Shown here: positions 13,022 through 22,705 of the stretch, in pieces
Position numbering within the stretch: the first letter of the stretch is position 1
Layout of the letters: the number at the start of each line of letters is the position of its first letter
Assembly (NCBI GenBank): GCA_033030425.1
Contig: JAUFSD010000008.1
Coordinates: 496,001 to 560,000 of the forward strand
Origin: Verpa conica
Taxonomy: Eukaryota > Ascomycota > Pezizomycetes > Pezizales > Morchellaceae
DNA: 64,000 nucleotides
Reading direction: 5' to 3'
The notes under the pieces: generated by a model
The model's input: the letters and a program-made list of their open reading frames with translations, nothing else
Databases searched by the model: none
Told to the model about the DNA's origin: nothing
Made by a program: the position numbers and the translations under genes

Positions 13022-13086
13022 TAACGTATTTTACCGTGTAACCGCTCATGACGGGGTAACCGCTCACCTGAGACATTTTTCGCTCT
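13022..13086 (+). repeat. Left terminal inverted repeat, 65 bp
   Basis: Identical to the reverse complement of 14092-14156. It contains two copies of GTAACCGCTCA at 13038-13048 and 13056-13066, 18 bp apart, which may be transposase binding sites. Confidence 0.9.
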
Positions 13087-13230
13087 TAGAGCCCCATATA
13101 AAATAGCAAAAGATAGAATGGATAGAAAAGTGATTGGAGAGTTTATCTAGGGTGTCTAAAGGTGTTTAAAGTTTATTGAAGCCTAGGGGCCCAGAACAGG
13201 CTAATTTTGAAGGCTTAAAGGAAGGGCCTA

Positions 13231-13463
13231 TTTGGGCTATATAATGCCGGGTTTTTTTAATAAGTGACTCCTGGGCATTTGTGATGTTAAAGAAAGTCTA
13301 TAAAGCATCATGGATTAAAGGTATATACTTAAAGATCATACCCTAGAGTTTTGGGGGCATAGGGGACCCTCACAAATTTTTTATACCTTGCCAAATACCC
13401 AAAAATAACACTTTTTCGGTCATTTTGAGCAAAAATTACCTATTAAGTAGTAAGTGATAGCTT
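13231..13463 (+). repeat. Left inner arm of the fold-back
   Basis: Complementary to 13714-13946 with only scattered mismatches. Both arms are 233 bp, so a single strand could form a long hairpin with a 250-nt loop. Confidence 0.85.
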
Positions 13464-13713
13464 TAAATAATGCTCTATAAACTATCAAATTATTATCTAG
13501 TATATCAATAAAGCCTAGAGTTCACCTCTTAAGGTTACAGTAGTAGTTCCGCCTATACTGTAGCTTATGGGCGGAAAACCAGCTCTTTTTATATGTGATA
13601 TATGACTTATACCCAATAGAAAGTGACATATATACTCTAATGGTCTCTAGTGCATGTAATATACTCTTTATAGGCTCTAGATATCATTTTCGGTCACTAT
13701 AACCTATTCTGAG

Positions 13714-13946
13714 AAGCTATCACTTATTATTTAATAAGTAATTTTTACTCAAAATGACCGAAAAAGTGTCATTTTTGGGTATTTGGCAAGGTATAAAAAA
13801 TTTGTGAGGGTCCCCTATGCCCCCAAAACTCTAGGGTATGATCTTTAAGTATATACCTTTAATCCATGATGCTTTATAGACTTTCTTTAACATCACAAAT
13901 GCTCAGGAGTCACTTATTAAAAAAACCCGGCATTATATAGCCCAAA
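13714..13946 (-). repeat. Right inner arm of the fold-back
   Basis: The inverted partner of 13231-13463. A few transition differences from the left arm show that the two have begun to drift. Confidence 0.85.
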
Positions 13947-14091
13947 TTGGGTGCTTTTAGACACCTTTAGGAGGCCACTGACAGCTTTCTATTGACTGAA
14001 GGGTTTTTCTACTATGCCCATACAATCTACAAAGGCTTTATAATTGACTTTCATGTATATTCTGTGCCTTTACTATTCTATATGCTGCCCT

Positions 14092-14156
14092 AGAGCGAAA
14101 AATGTCTCAGGTGAGCGGTTACCCCGTCATGAGCGGTTACACGGTAAAATACGTTA
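14092..14156 (-). repeat. Right terminal inverted repeat, 65 bp
   Basis: A perfect inverted copy of the left terminus, with the two subterminal 11-mers at 14112-14122 and 14130-14140 on the opposite strand. Confidence 0.9.
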
Positions 14157-14158
14157 TA

Positions 14159-15015
14159 TGGGTAGTTGAGTTATGAGAAGACCTTGTAATAAGCTAGGAA
14201 GAGAAATGTGAAGCTGAAATGGAAGATGTGCATGTAGGCCTACGGATTGGCAGGGGCGAGGAATTAATTTCTTTTGCTACTAATTTGTGTTACAATCTAC
14301 TACGTTTGTTACCTACATTTTAACTAAAGCTACATCAAAGGTTTACCCTTTAATCAATTATAATTTAACAATCTTATTCCTACCCCATTCACGCATGCAT
14401 ATAGCCTGTAAGTCTACGGTATACATGTACATGTAGTTATAATACCTTTTCACTACTAATATTGCACATTTGGTTCCAACCCATTGGCCTCAGCGTTACT
14501 CCTCCCCCTGACCTATTCTCTGAGTTAGTAAAAGATCACCGTAGTGCCATATAGTCTCCTAACCATTTATCCTACGATTGTTATTTCAAACACACTAATT
14601 TCATAAGAATCGTGGACTTGCAAACCATCACTTTGATTCCGAAGTACCTATAACTCAAAAGCTGCTGGAATCGACAAACCATTGAAATGTTTATGGCTAT
14701 AGATAATTGAACACCTGAATGGCAGTGAGTTTGGCAGTGAAGCCCGATGGAAATACTTCTCTAGATATACGGTTGCCGTTAGAACTTCTAGGAGGGGTTA
14801 TATGGTAGGTGTCTCATTCACAGTCTATCACTCGGTAATATTAACAGTTAGAAACTCAACTCTGATACACTATATCCCATTAATCTATATATTTACAACT
14901 ACAATAAACCATGATAAGCCACTGTCTATAGGTACATGTAATAGCAAGTAACCCAGAAACAGTTGAAAGTATTTCCAAACAGCATTCAAGATGAACTCTT
15001 CAACAACTCCCCACA
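14159..15015. other. Intergenic region, no gene seen
   Basis: AT-rich, with no open frame of protein-like composition. It lies between the fold-back element and the F-box-like gene, so its right end should hold that gene's promoter. Confidence 0.45.
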
Positions 15016-15882
15016 ATGATAAAAGAAACCCATCCGCATAGATACCAAAACAACATACCTAACATGTCTCTGCAAGGCTTCCTCTTGCTTCTCACCCTCC
15101 TCGTAACCTTCAAACGAACCCACCACTTTCCCCCGTTCCCCCCGCTTATTTTCGAACTCCCCCACGAGCTTCTTCTCGCCATTCTACAGGTCCTACCAGA
15201 CTACGCCGCCCTCGCCTCGATCCTACACACCCACGCCACATTCCACAGACTCATCCACGAAAACCGCTCCACAATCACCACTTCCATTGCCAGCACCCTC
15301 TTCGGCGCTTCCAACCTCCCACACATCCAGACCCTCTTTCGCATTTCCACAACCGGCGCTTACACCCCCGTACCCCCCACACTAACACCTGATTATATAC
15401 CAAAGCTTCTCATTCTCCGGAAAGCACTCGACCATGCAGTGCCGCACTATATATCACACGTTAAACGTACAATACCATGGCTCCGGATGAACCCAAGAGC
15501 GACTGCGGTGCCGGTGTTTGTGGAGGGTGAGGATGAGGAGGCAGTTGCAGTGATTGAGAGGTGCTTTATAAGGGTGTATTCGGTTGCTATTGTGCTGTTT
15601 CATTCGCCGGTTGATAATAGTAGAATGAGGTTGAGGGCGTTGAGGGGTACTAGGGGTGTGGAAAATGAGCTGATGTTTGGTGAATTTTTTAGGGCGATGC
15701 CGAGGGAGGAGGTGATACTGGTGAGGTCGTGTTTGGCGAGGCTGGTAGAGGAGGAGTCGGGGTTGTTTATCATCTTGCCGGAGTCGACGCCGAGGTCGAG
15801 GAGGGAAAATTGTCTAAGGGGTGCGAAGGATGTATTAATGTGGGATTATAATTTTGGGGCGGAGGCGGGGTTGTTGGAGTGA
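15016..15882 (+). CDS. F-box-like protein, function unknown
   Basis: A single open frame of 288 residues. A segment near residues 45-85 reads FELPHELLLAILQVLP, then DYAALASILHTHATFHRLI, which fits the fungal F-box pattern (LP-E-LL-IL--LP...L--LL-----). Such proteins usually link substrates to the Skp1-Cul1 ubiquitin ligase. The rest is a helical region without recognised repeats, which is common in fungal F-box orphans. Two starts are possible: 15016, or 15064 (MSLQGFLLLLTLL), which has an A at -3 and would remove a basic leader. The hydrophobic leader could also mean that the true first exon is elsewhere. The third-codon base composition shifts from C-rich in the first half to G-rich in the second half. 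Confidence in coding is good; confidence in the F-box label is moderate. Confidence 0.55.
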   Translation: MIKETHPHRYQNNIPNMSLQGFLLLLTLLVTFKRTHHFPPFPPLIFELPHELLLAILQVLPDYAALASILHTHATFHRLIHENRSTITTSIASTLFGASNLPHIQTLFRISTTGAYTPVPPTLTPDYIPKLLILRKALDHAVPHYISHVKRTIPWLRMNPRATAVPVFVEGEDEEAVAVIERCFIRVYSVAIVLFHSPVDNSRMRLRALRGTRGVENELMFGEFFRAMPREEVILVRSCLARLVEEESGLFIILPESTPRSRRENCLRGAKDVLMWDYNFGAEAGLLE

Positions 15883-16224
15883 GGTACTCTTTGTTTATGG
15901 ATTATCTATCCCAGTCGTGAGTTATTGGAAATGGTTGTGAATTTGGGAAATTATAGTAGTTATTTTGCACCAGTTGAGGATTCGTACCAACTGAAGGTTT
16001 ATGATAGTGGTGGGTTTGTACCAATTTCTGACTAGAGACCTAGATTAGAGACTTAATAGAGTAAAATATGCTTGAATACCGTGAGAATTCCCGATCACTA
16101 CCTTCAAACCTAAGCCCGGCCTACGTATTCAAGGGATATACCTGGATCATACACTATCACTCGGAAAAATCCAGTATCAATTCTGAACTCAGCACCCATT
16201 TTAACCATATACTTTTATTACCGT
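15883..16224. other. Convergent 3' intergenic region
   Basis: A spacer between the 3' ends of the F-box-like gene (+) and prefoldin subunit 3 (-). No separate feature is seen. Confidence 0.45.
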
Positions 16225-17049
16225 CTATTTACCACCCTCCTTCTCCGCTTCCTCCTTCTCCTTTCTCTTCAAGGTCACCTCGTAGTTATACAACCTCGCC
16301 GTATTAACCTCTAACGTTGTAATTTGCTGACGCAAGAAATCCATATCCTCCTCACAATTACTCAGTGACTCCTTCGCAGCAGTCAATTTCCCTGTTAGGA
16401 GCGTTACGGCCTCGTCGACGGGATATGATAGCATCACGTTCGCCTGCACAACAGTTAGCCCTGGGCCCGGAGGAGATAGGGTGGTATGAGGGCATACACC
16501 AAGCCAGAGATAAACCTCATCCGTTGCGGTAATCTTGGCTTTCGCATACAATGTATCATTAAGTTCAAAAGTCGACTCGATTTCCGTTGTAGAGCCCTAG
16601 CACTAGTCAACACCCCCCCATACTCTGAATAAAGAGAATACACTAACTTTTCGCGACTCAAGGAAGGTCACGGTATCAAGGGTCTTTTGTATATCTGGGA
16701 TCTTATCCCTTAGCCCGGCGGCCCGGCGCTGTGTATTCATCTCCATAAACTGGTACTTCCTACACACCGACACCGGTCAACATAAGTAGCGGCGGTGGTG
16801 GGGGTGGATAGATGGGGGGTAGGAGACAAACGAGATCATCTCCTGGAATTTTTTCAGGTTCGGTTCGATATCCTCCCGGGAGTCGACAAAGTTCTCGACA
16901 TCGTCTACGAAGGGGGCGAGGGGGATGCCTCGGGGGTTTGATTGAGACTGAGCCTCAAGACTAGAAGGGGGGTAGTCAGAATTAAATCTTTGAAGAAATG
17001 AGTGGAATAGGGGGTAAATAAATCAATATAAATACCTGGATTCCGCCAT
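16225..17049 (-). CDS. PAC10: Prefoldin subunit 3
   Basis: An alpha-type subunit of the cytosolic prefoldin hexamer, which hands nascent actin and tubulin to the CCT chaperonin. Five exons join to 190 residues (yeast Pac10 is 199): 17049-17036, 16960-16832, 16759-16648, 16596-16498 and 16443-16225. The product opens MAESSLEAQSQSNPRGIPLA, continues through FVDDVENFVDS and KYQFMEMNTQRRAAGLRDKI (first coiled-coil helix), then the family block FELNDTLYAKAKI, TDEVYLWLGANVMLSYPVDE and DMDFLRQQITTLEVNTARLYN (second helix). Exon 1 is only 14 nt. The last intron (16497-16444, 54 nt) is a multiple of three and has no stop, so unspliced RNA reads through it. The tail is Lys/Glu-rich. The gene is divergent from the LETM1-like gene and shares a promoter of about 210 bp with it. 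Confidence 0.92.
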
Positions 17050-17257
17050 ATGTAGAAGTTTACTGTCGTAGAGAGTTGGCAGCCGCAGACATGAATTGTT
17101 CAGACAGCTCCCCTCCCCCACCTAGAAAACGTAGGGTTGTCATCGTTGCCAAGGTTTGGTGAGTTCTTCCCTGCAACGCATCTCGGGAAGTTCCCACCGC
17201 CAACTGCAATCCCCAGTGAAGTTCCGCAACAGACACTCAATTCCACGAAAACCCGCG
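17050..17257. promoter_or_regulatory. Divergent promoter, prefoldin 3 / LETM1-like
   Basis: Only 208 bp separate the two divergent start codons, so the genes must share this promoter region. It is CT-rich, with no obvious TATA box. Confidence 0.5.
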
Positions 17258-18316
17258 ATGCAGGCCTGTCGTCGCTTCCCTCCCCATACAAGTGCTCTAA
17301 CACGATACACACGCATACAGACGTGTAGCCATAGCCATAGCCATAGCCATAGCCATAGCCATAGCCACAGCCACAGTCACAGTCACAGTCACAGCCTCTA
17401 CCTACGGCCTTTCCTCCTCCAGCATCACTCCCGCCTCCAGTCTACACAGTCCCACTCAGTACAGAATGTACACACAGACACCATCAATGCTCCAACCGCT
17501 ACTCTCCCCGCCCCGCTCGAGCTCCCCACAAAGGATCCCAGTGCCTCAACATTCACCTACCTCCTAAAGACCGGGAAAGCCTACGTACATCTCCTCCCAC
17601 CCCCCTTCCGTCGTTCTCACACCCTTCTACCAGCCCACTAACATCCTCCCCCTCCCCTCCCCTCCCCTCTTCTACAGCTCTCATTTTACAAAACCGGTCT
17701 CAAGAATGTCTACCGCAACTTCATCTCCTCCCGCCCCATCCAAGACCGTATCGACAAACTCGGCTCCGGCAGCATCACCGCCCTCGTCACCGCCCACAAA
17801 ATCTCACGCTCCGAGTTCCAACTCGTCATGCGCTCCCGTCACGACACCCGTCGGATCCCCGTCTTCGCAATTGTGTTTCTAGTATTCGGCGAGTTCTCAC
17901 CTCTAGTGCTCCCGTTCATCTCTAGCGTTGTTCCATGGAACTGTAGGATCCCCAGTCAGCTCCAGGGCGACAGAGAGAAGCTAGAGAAGCGACGGAAGGC
18001 TGCTTTTGAGAAGCGTGGAGCGGTGGCGGCGGAGAGTGTAAAGGTGCTTTTTGATAGTAAGAGAGAGGTGGACGCGCTGGTAAGGGGGGAGGTTCTGCAT
18101 TGTTGTAATGTGTTGGGGATTCACTCGCCGAAATGGCCTGAGGCTCAGTTGCCGCCGACGGGGTGGTTAAAATTGAGACTGAGGAGGAGGATTGAGTATT
18201 TAGCGTTGGATGATGCGTTGTTGGAGAGGGGGGGTGGGCCTAAAGCATTGGATGCTGGTGAGGAATTGAAAATGGCAGCGGTGGAGAGGGGACTGTATGC
18301 TCACTTGAAAACCTAG
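17258..18316 (+). CDS. LETM1-domain mitochondrial protein
   Basis: A 321-residue protein with a LETM1-type ribosome-binding domain, expected in the mitochondrial inner membrane. Family members affect cation/proton exchange and bind mitochondrial ribosomes. Two exons fit: 17258-17584 and 17678-18316. The diagnostic core runs from [17 protein letters not shown] to [20 protein letters not shown], one membrane segment containing the conserved GE-P pattern. It continues [19 protein letters not shown] and a helical domain with [18 protein letters not shown]. The N-terminus is basic and fits a mitochondrial presequence. Inside it lies a tract of about 11 Ser-His dipeptides encoded by a hexanucleotide repeat (17327-17396). 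The start is the first ATG in frame; an upstream exon is possible. It is shorter than full LETM1/Mdm38 and lacks EF-hands, so it belongs to the short LETM1-like group. Confidence 0.82.
17327..17396 (+). repeat. Hexanucleotide tandem repeat (AGCCAT/AGCCAC/AGTCAC)
   Basis: About 11-12 copies of a 6-bp unit, the first half AGCCAT and the second half variants AGCCAC and AGTCAC. It lies inside the LETM1-like coding sequence and encodes alternating Ser-His. The graded variants suggest slippage expansion followed by point changes. Confidence 0.9.
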
Positions 18317-19152
18317 TGTTTACGAAAGGAAGTGAGAATGCTAATGGTATGTAGGGATACAATAGGCAAAACAGATAATCGTCTCCGCGAAGAACTAAAC
18401 CTTTGGTTCGCGGCGAAGGAGAAAGCTGGCGGTCTAATACCTGCTCTTTGGCTTACAAAGTACTCTCTCACTCTTCTTAATAAACCCGCAGATCTATCAT
18501 TTACCCTAATCAAAAAATGACAACTCCAATTTTATTCTCCCTATTAAAAAAAAGTAGAGCAACAGCTAACTATAATAACATAAAAGGCCATCCGAGTGGC
18601 AGTCCGCCTCACTATCTTCTACCTCAGAGACGAGCCAAAAAAGGCAATGGCAGCCCCCGAAAAAGTAATTTATACTGAGGAATAGATGTAAACTAGGGAA
18701 CTATAGACCCGTAGGTATGTAGCTACCAGAAGGAAGACGGGGAGGAGAGAAGGGGATAGACAGGTCTCAGGGATGGACAAAACAAAGCAAAGAAAGACAA
18801 CAGGGTGAATATAGAGACGAAAAGGAACAAGAGTGTTACTAATCCACTCTAGACTCCTGGGGATAGTAGTTGGGATGTGAACTACAACCGTGTATATACA
18901 ATGTAAAGTAACTTGTAACTAGTAGACAAGAAAAAATTCCACACCCCAAGGGCGCGAAGCAAAAAATAAATTAAACAGACAAAATCCCAAGTCAAAAAAA
19001 AAAAAAAAAAGGCTAGGCCTAGTTAATGTAAATTCGTTAATCTCGTAAAAAATTTCAAGAATAACTCCGTTTTTTTTGGTCCTCCTGCTAACCTAAAATA
19101 ACATGATAAAGACAGCAACTTTTGTCACAAGAGGAGAATTTCCAAGAAACCT
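18317..19152. other. Convergent 3' intergenic region
   Basis: A spacer between the LETM1-like (+) and Nab3 (-) 3' ends. It contains a pure A run near 18996-19012. No gene is seen. Confidence 0.5.
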
Positions 19153-19600
19153 TTAATTCTGGCCTTTATTTGGCTGCCATCTGACAAGTTCATCCATTAT
19201 GACCTGCATCTGTGCGGGGGTCTGTCCCTGTTGAGGAACCTGAACATTACCTTGCTGGACCTGGCCTATTAAAGTTGCTAGCCCAGCATTCGACCCGTAT
19301 CCTGGATTCGCAGGGGCCGCATAAGGGTTATTGTTGAGATTATTGTTTTGGTTTTGTTTCAGAGGAAGGGCCAAGAGAGCTGCAAAATCCTGTCCAAGCT
19401 GGGGCTGTTGTGTTTGAAGCATAGGCTGTTGTTGATGTTGGTGCATAGGTTGCTGTGGCTGTGGCTGTGGCTGTGGCTGCTGCTGCTGCTGTCGCTGCTG
19501 TTGAAGGTTCGACAAGAGCATTCCGAGCGTTGAAGGGTCAAGAGATCCAAGAACATTTGCAAGATTCGGGATGGTAGATTGCTGCATTATAGGCTGTTGT

Positions 19601-19639
<39 letters not shown>

Positions 19640-21943
19640 GGGATGCCATATACACCATAAGCTGGCACTTGCACAGGAAGGGGTGGGGGTGCTTGGGCCA
19701 GTTTGGCCCGGTAAACTATCTCAGCAGCAATGCCCGGATCAAGATCATCGTATTCTGTGAATAAAATCGGTCTTTGTTAAACTTTGTTCACCTATCGAGA
19801 AATAATTAAAGACACTCACGATCATAAGTAGCCTCCCCATCTCCTCGGCGATCAAAAACCTGTATTGAAATCTTACTACTCGATTGCATTTGCCGACTCA
19901 AGAAGACTATCGCTTGAACTCCTTCAAGGATCTGCTGTTTTACTAGAGGCTCAAGAGGTATCCGCGGGTTTAAAAAGACGGAATCAAAGCTGAGACCACG
20001 GTCTCTGAAAGATTTCTCGATCCACCAGATAAAATTCCTTGAAACAAGATTAGATGAGTTTGTATTTAATTAATCAAGAATTGGGCTACGAACCTATCAA
20101 CTTCGTCCATGACGAGAGCCTGAACTTCCGGTACCTCCTTAGGATCTCGTCGGGGTAGCTCTTCTACAACGGGAGGAGAACGTGTGCGAGGACGATATCT
20201 CCCAGGCGGTGAACGCGAACGATCACGATGGTGCGGGCGATAATCATCACGAGCCCTATACCTTGGCGGAGGTGAGGATCTACGTGCAGGATACTCATGG
20301 TCACGGGTATCCCTTGTACGGTTGAAACCACGGTCGGTAAAGTCACCACTACCTCTACCCCCACGGAACGAGGAGCCCCCACGACCACGAGGAGACATAG
20401 AACGACCATAATCAGGGGAACGAGAACGACGATTAGCTCCACGGGGGGGGTTTACATCTGACGGGGCTGGTCTGGTGTTTCTCTGGGGCTTTGAAACTTC
20501 AAGGTCTGCATTTATGGTAACGATCAGCACTGTGTTTTTTGTGGAATCCGGTTGGGAGATATGGGGCAGCGTACGCATTTTACGTCCTCTCACTGATGCT
20601 CCCTGTTCAAAGCGAAGGGCAGACGCGCAAGACACGGTATCCAAAAATTGAACGAACCCATAGGCTTGCTTAATAGAGACTTGTGCTAAGCGTCCATGTT
20701 TGTGGAATGTACGGAACAAATCACGTTTGGTGACCTTTTCGGTGGGCAGATTACCTATGGATTCAAAGTAAGTATATGGGGGAGTTGAGCTTATAGGAAT
20801 GGCAGGGTGCAGCGTCATGTGCATTGATTAAGGGTGCGCACCAATGAAGAGTCGTGAACCCGCAGGAAACCTGTCCCACTGGCCTTGGGTCACGTAATCA
20901 CGCTCATCAGACAAAAATCTATCGTACGCTTCCTCTTCTTCAGTGGTAAATGGACGATTGTCTTCCTCATTGTCTTCAGTACCGGTTGGAGAATCCGGTG
21001 CTTGCTGCCGGTGCTGATTGAAGTTGGGCGGTGGGGGAAGTGACGCAGGATATCCTGCAGGGTGACCAGTATGTCCTGGTGCACCATTCACAGCGGACGT
21101 AGCTGGCGGTTGCGGCAATGGATGCGTGGTCTGGTGGTTCTGGGCGGGGGGTTGGATTGGCACTGGAGCCTGCGTAGGAGGCTTAGGGAGAGATGGGACT
21201 CGGGCCTGGGAAGGAGACGAGACATGGGCAGGAGCAGCAATAGCAACAGCAGCAGGAACGGTAGTAGCAGATGTAACTTGTGTAATCTGCGGAGACACTG
21301 GTTGTTGGGTGATGCTCGGGGAGAGCTTGGTCAAGAGAGCTTGCAAGTCGACATTGTTTGGGAGATTGTTTGGAAGAGAATATGCATGGGGTTTTGGAGG
21401 AGTGGCCGATGTAAGGTCGGCAGCAGCAAGGGAAGCGGGATCCTTATTCATTATGGCTCCATTCGCTCCATTAACAGCATCAGTTACATTACCGTTCCCA
21501 AAGTTGGCGAAGGCAGATGGCAGGGCGTTTCGGAGGATGGGATCCGTGGCTAGAGACGATGACGAGGAAGCTAATGAAGACGGAATACTACCATTTGTAT
21601 TATCTGTAGCAGAAGCGGATGACATCGAGATGTTCTGCTGAGATTGCTGTTGCTGCTCCACCCAAGATGTGGAGGAGCCCAGGCTGTGAGGATGGTTGCC
21701 AAAACCGAGAGCATTAAAATCCGGGGTGGGCTGGTGAGCATCAGTGGAATTAAAAACAGGATCCATCTGGTTCTTTAGCACTGGGATGTCGGAGGGTTCA
21801 GCTACATGAACCGGACGGGGGGAGACCGGCGATAGCATTTCTCTCTTTTCAATACTCTCGTCGACTGTGCAAGAGTCTGGGAGGTATTCGGTAGTGATGG
21901 CAGAGGGGTCTGGAGCAGGTGGGGACGACTGGTTTTCAGACAT
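19153..21943 (-). CDS. NAB3: Nab3-type nuclear RNA-binding protein
   Basis: In yeast, Nab3 pairs with Nrd1 and Sen1 to end transcription of short non-coding RNAs and pass them to the exosome. Five exons join to 837 residues (yeast Nab3 is 802): 21943-20842, 20754-20575, 20505-20094, 20037-19820 and 19754-19153. The N-terminal 330 residues are Ser/Pro/Gln/Ala-rich, then an acidic stretch (TGTEDNEEDNRPFTTEEEEA). The RRM starts at GSRLFIGNLPTEKVTKRDLF and carries YGFVQFLD and GRKMHLEVSKPQRN. An Arg/Ser/Gly-rich region follows. A second folded region contains EVQALVMDEVDRNFIWWIEK and LNPRIPLEPLVKQQILEGVQ. The tail is Gln-rich and ends ELVRWQPNKGQN. Intron 2 (20574-20506, 69 nt) lies inside the RRM, is a multiple of three and lacks stops. 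The open frame extends upstream of 21943, but MSENQSS is the likeliest start. Confidence 0.92.
19593..19639 (-). repeat. CAG/CAA tract encoding polyglutamine
   Basis: A mixed CAA/CAG run encoding about 15 Gln in the C-terminal part of Nab3. A second, shorter Gln-rich and Gln-Pro tract lies at about 19450-19500. Confidence 0.9.
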
Positions 21944-22705
21944 GGCGAACAATTCTTTGCATGGAACGGTGATTGGACAGGAGTGGGGGGGGAGGGGGAG
22001 AAGCGAGCGATTCTTTCTATGAACGAGAGAGCTGCAGCAGGGACGGAACGGTTGATAGCACTGGTGATAGCAACAGCTGTGGGGGTGGGTAGCAGATGTG
22101 GCTGGAGGGATAGGTTTGATTGTAGGTGGGTTGTTGATGGGAGGAGGATGGGGGGGGTGTGGAGGGTGTGGAGGGAAGAGAGGGAGGGTGAGGTGGTTGG
22201 TGGAAAGGGAACGAGACGGATGATGGTTACTCGAAGTAGGTGGCTGCGGTGTGCGGAGGGAAAAGAACTTTAGCAGGGGTATCCACTTGGCGTACGGAAT
22301 GTCATAGCTCTCTAGCCACAGACAACTGACACCATACACACACTCTCTCCACCCCTCTGAAGTCCGCCACACCCACAAGCAGGCAGGGGTTCACCGCCGA
22401 TTGGCATCGAAATTTCGGCAACTTCGACTCATGCTCACGAGGTTTTCTTGTGATTAAAACTGATTACCCATCACCATAACCCTAGCCCAGAATGTACAGC
22501 CAAGAACATGTCCCGGAAATTCCTTTCCGTTCCGTAGAGGCCAAGTTCCAGTGAATGACCGCGGACCTGTGACGGTGGCAGGGGCTCTTAAACTCTGTTT
22601 TCCTCTTCCTGTGTTGTCTTTCTCTTGTTGATCGTGCACGCCGCTCGCTGCCAAAGAGCTCTTTCTTTCATTTTCGCTACCCTTGACCTGACAGAAGTTA
22701 AATAA
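21944..22705. promoter_or_regulatory. Divergent intergenic region, Nab3 / Cwh43
   Basis: 762 bp between two divergent start codons, holding both promoters and 5' UTRs. G-rich runs on the plus strand around 21985-22200 mirror a C-rich stretch on the Nab3 sense strand. An open frame extends upstream from Nab3 here, but its composition (Pro/His/Ser) looks like untranslated CT-rich leader. Confidence 0.5.

Larger units (their letters stand above)
13022..14156. mobile_element. Fold-back DNA transposon (MITE-like), 1,135 bp
   Basis: The ends are perfect 65-bp inverted repeats (13022-13086 and 14092-14156), each flanked by TA (13020-13021 and 14157-14158), consistent with a TA target duplication as in Tc1/mariner elements. 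Inside, a second pair of arms (13231-13463 and 13714-13946, 233 bp each) is also almost perfectly complementary, around a 250-bp AT-rich loop. The 144-145-bp segments between the outer and inner arms have diverged from each other. No transposase frame is present, so the element is non-autonomous. Its length is above most MITEs, and fold-back element is the better description. The superfamily is inferred only from the TA duplication. Confidence 0.85.

Noticed and set aside
12888..13076. Minus-strand ORF starting in the left terminal repeat
   Set aside because: Short; half of it is transposon terminal repeat and the rest is SMC4 upstream DNA. No family pattern.
21062..22273. Plus-strand ORFs opposite Nab3
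   Set aside because: Gly/Trp/Arg-rich shadows of the Ser/Pro/Gln-rich Nab3 coding strand.
20828..22378. Nab3 start at the far upstream codon of the open frame
   Set aside because: The extra 145 residues are a Pro/His/Ser/Cys-rich translation of a CT-rich leader and end at a natural ATG context for MSENQSS.
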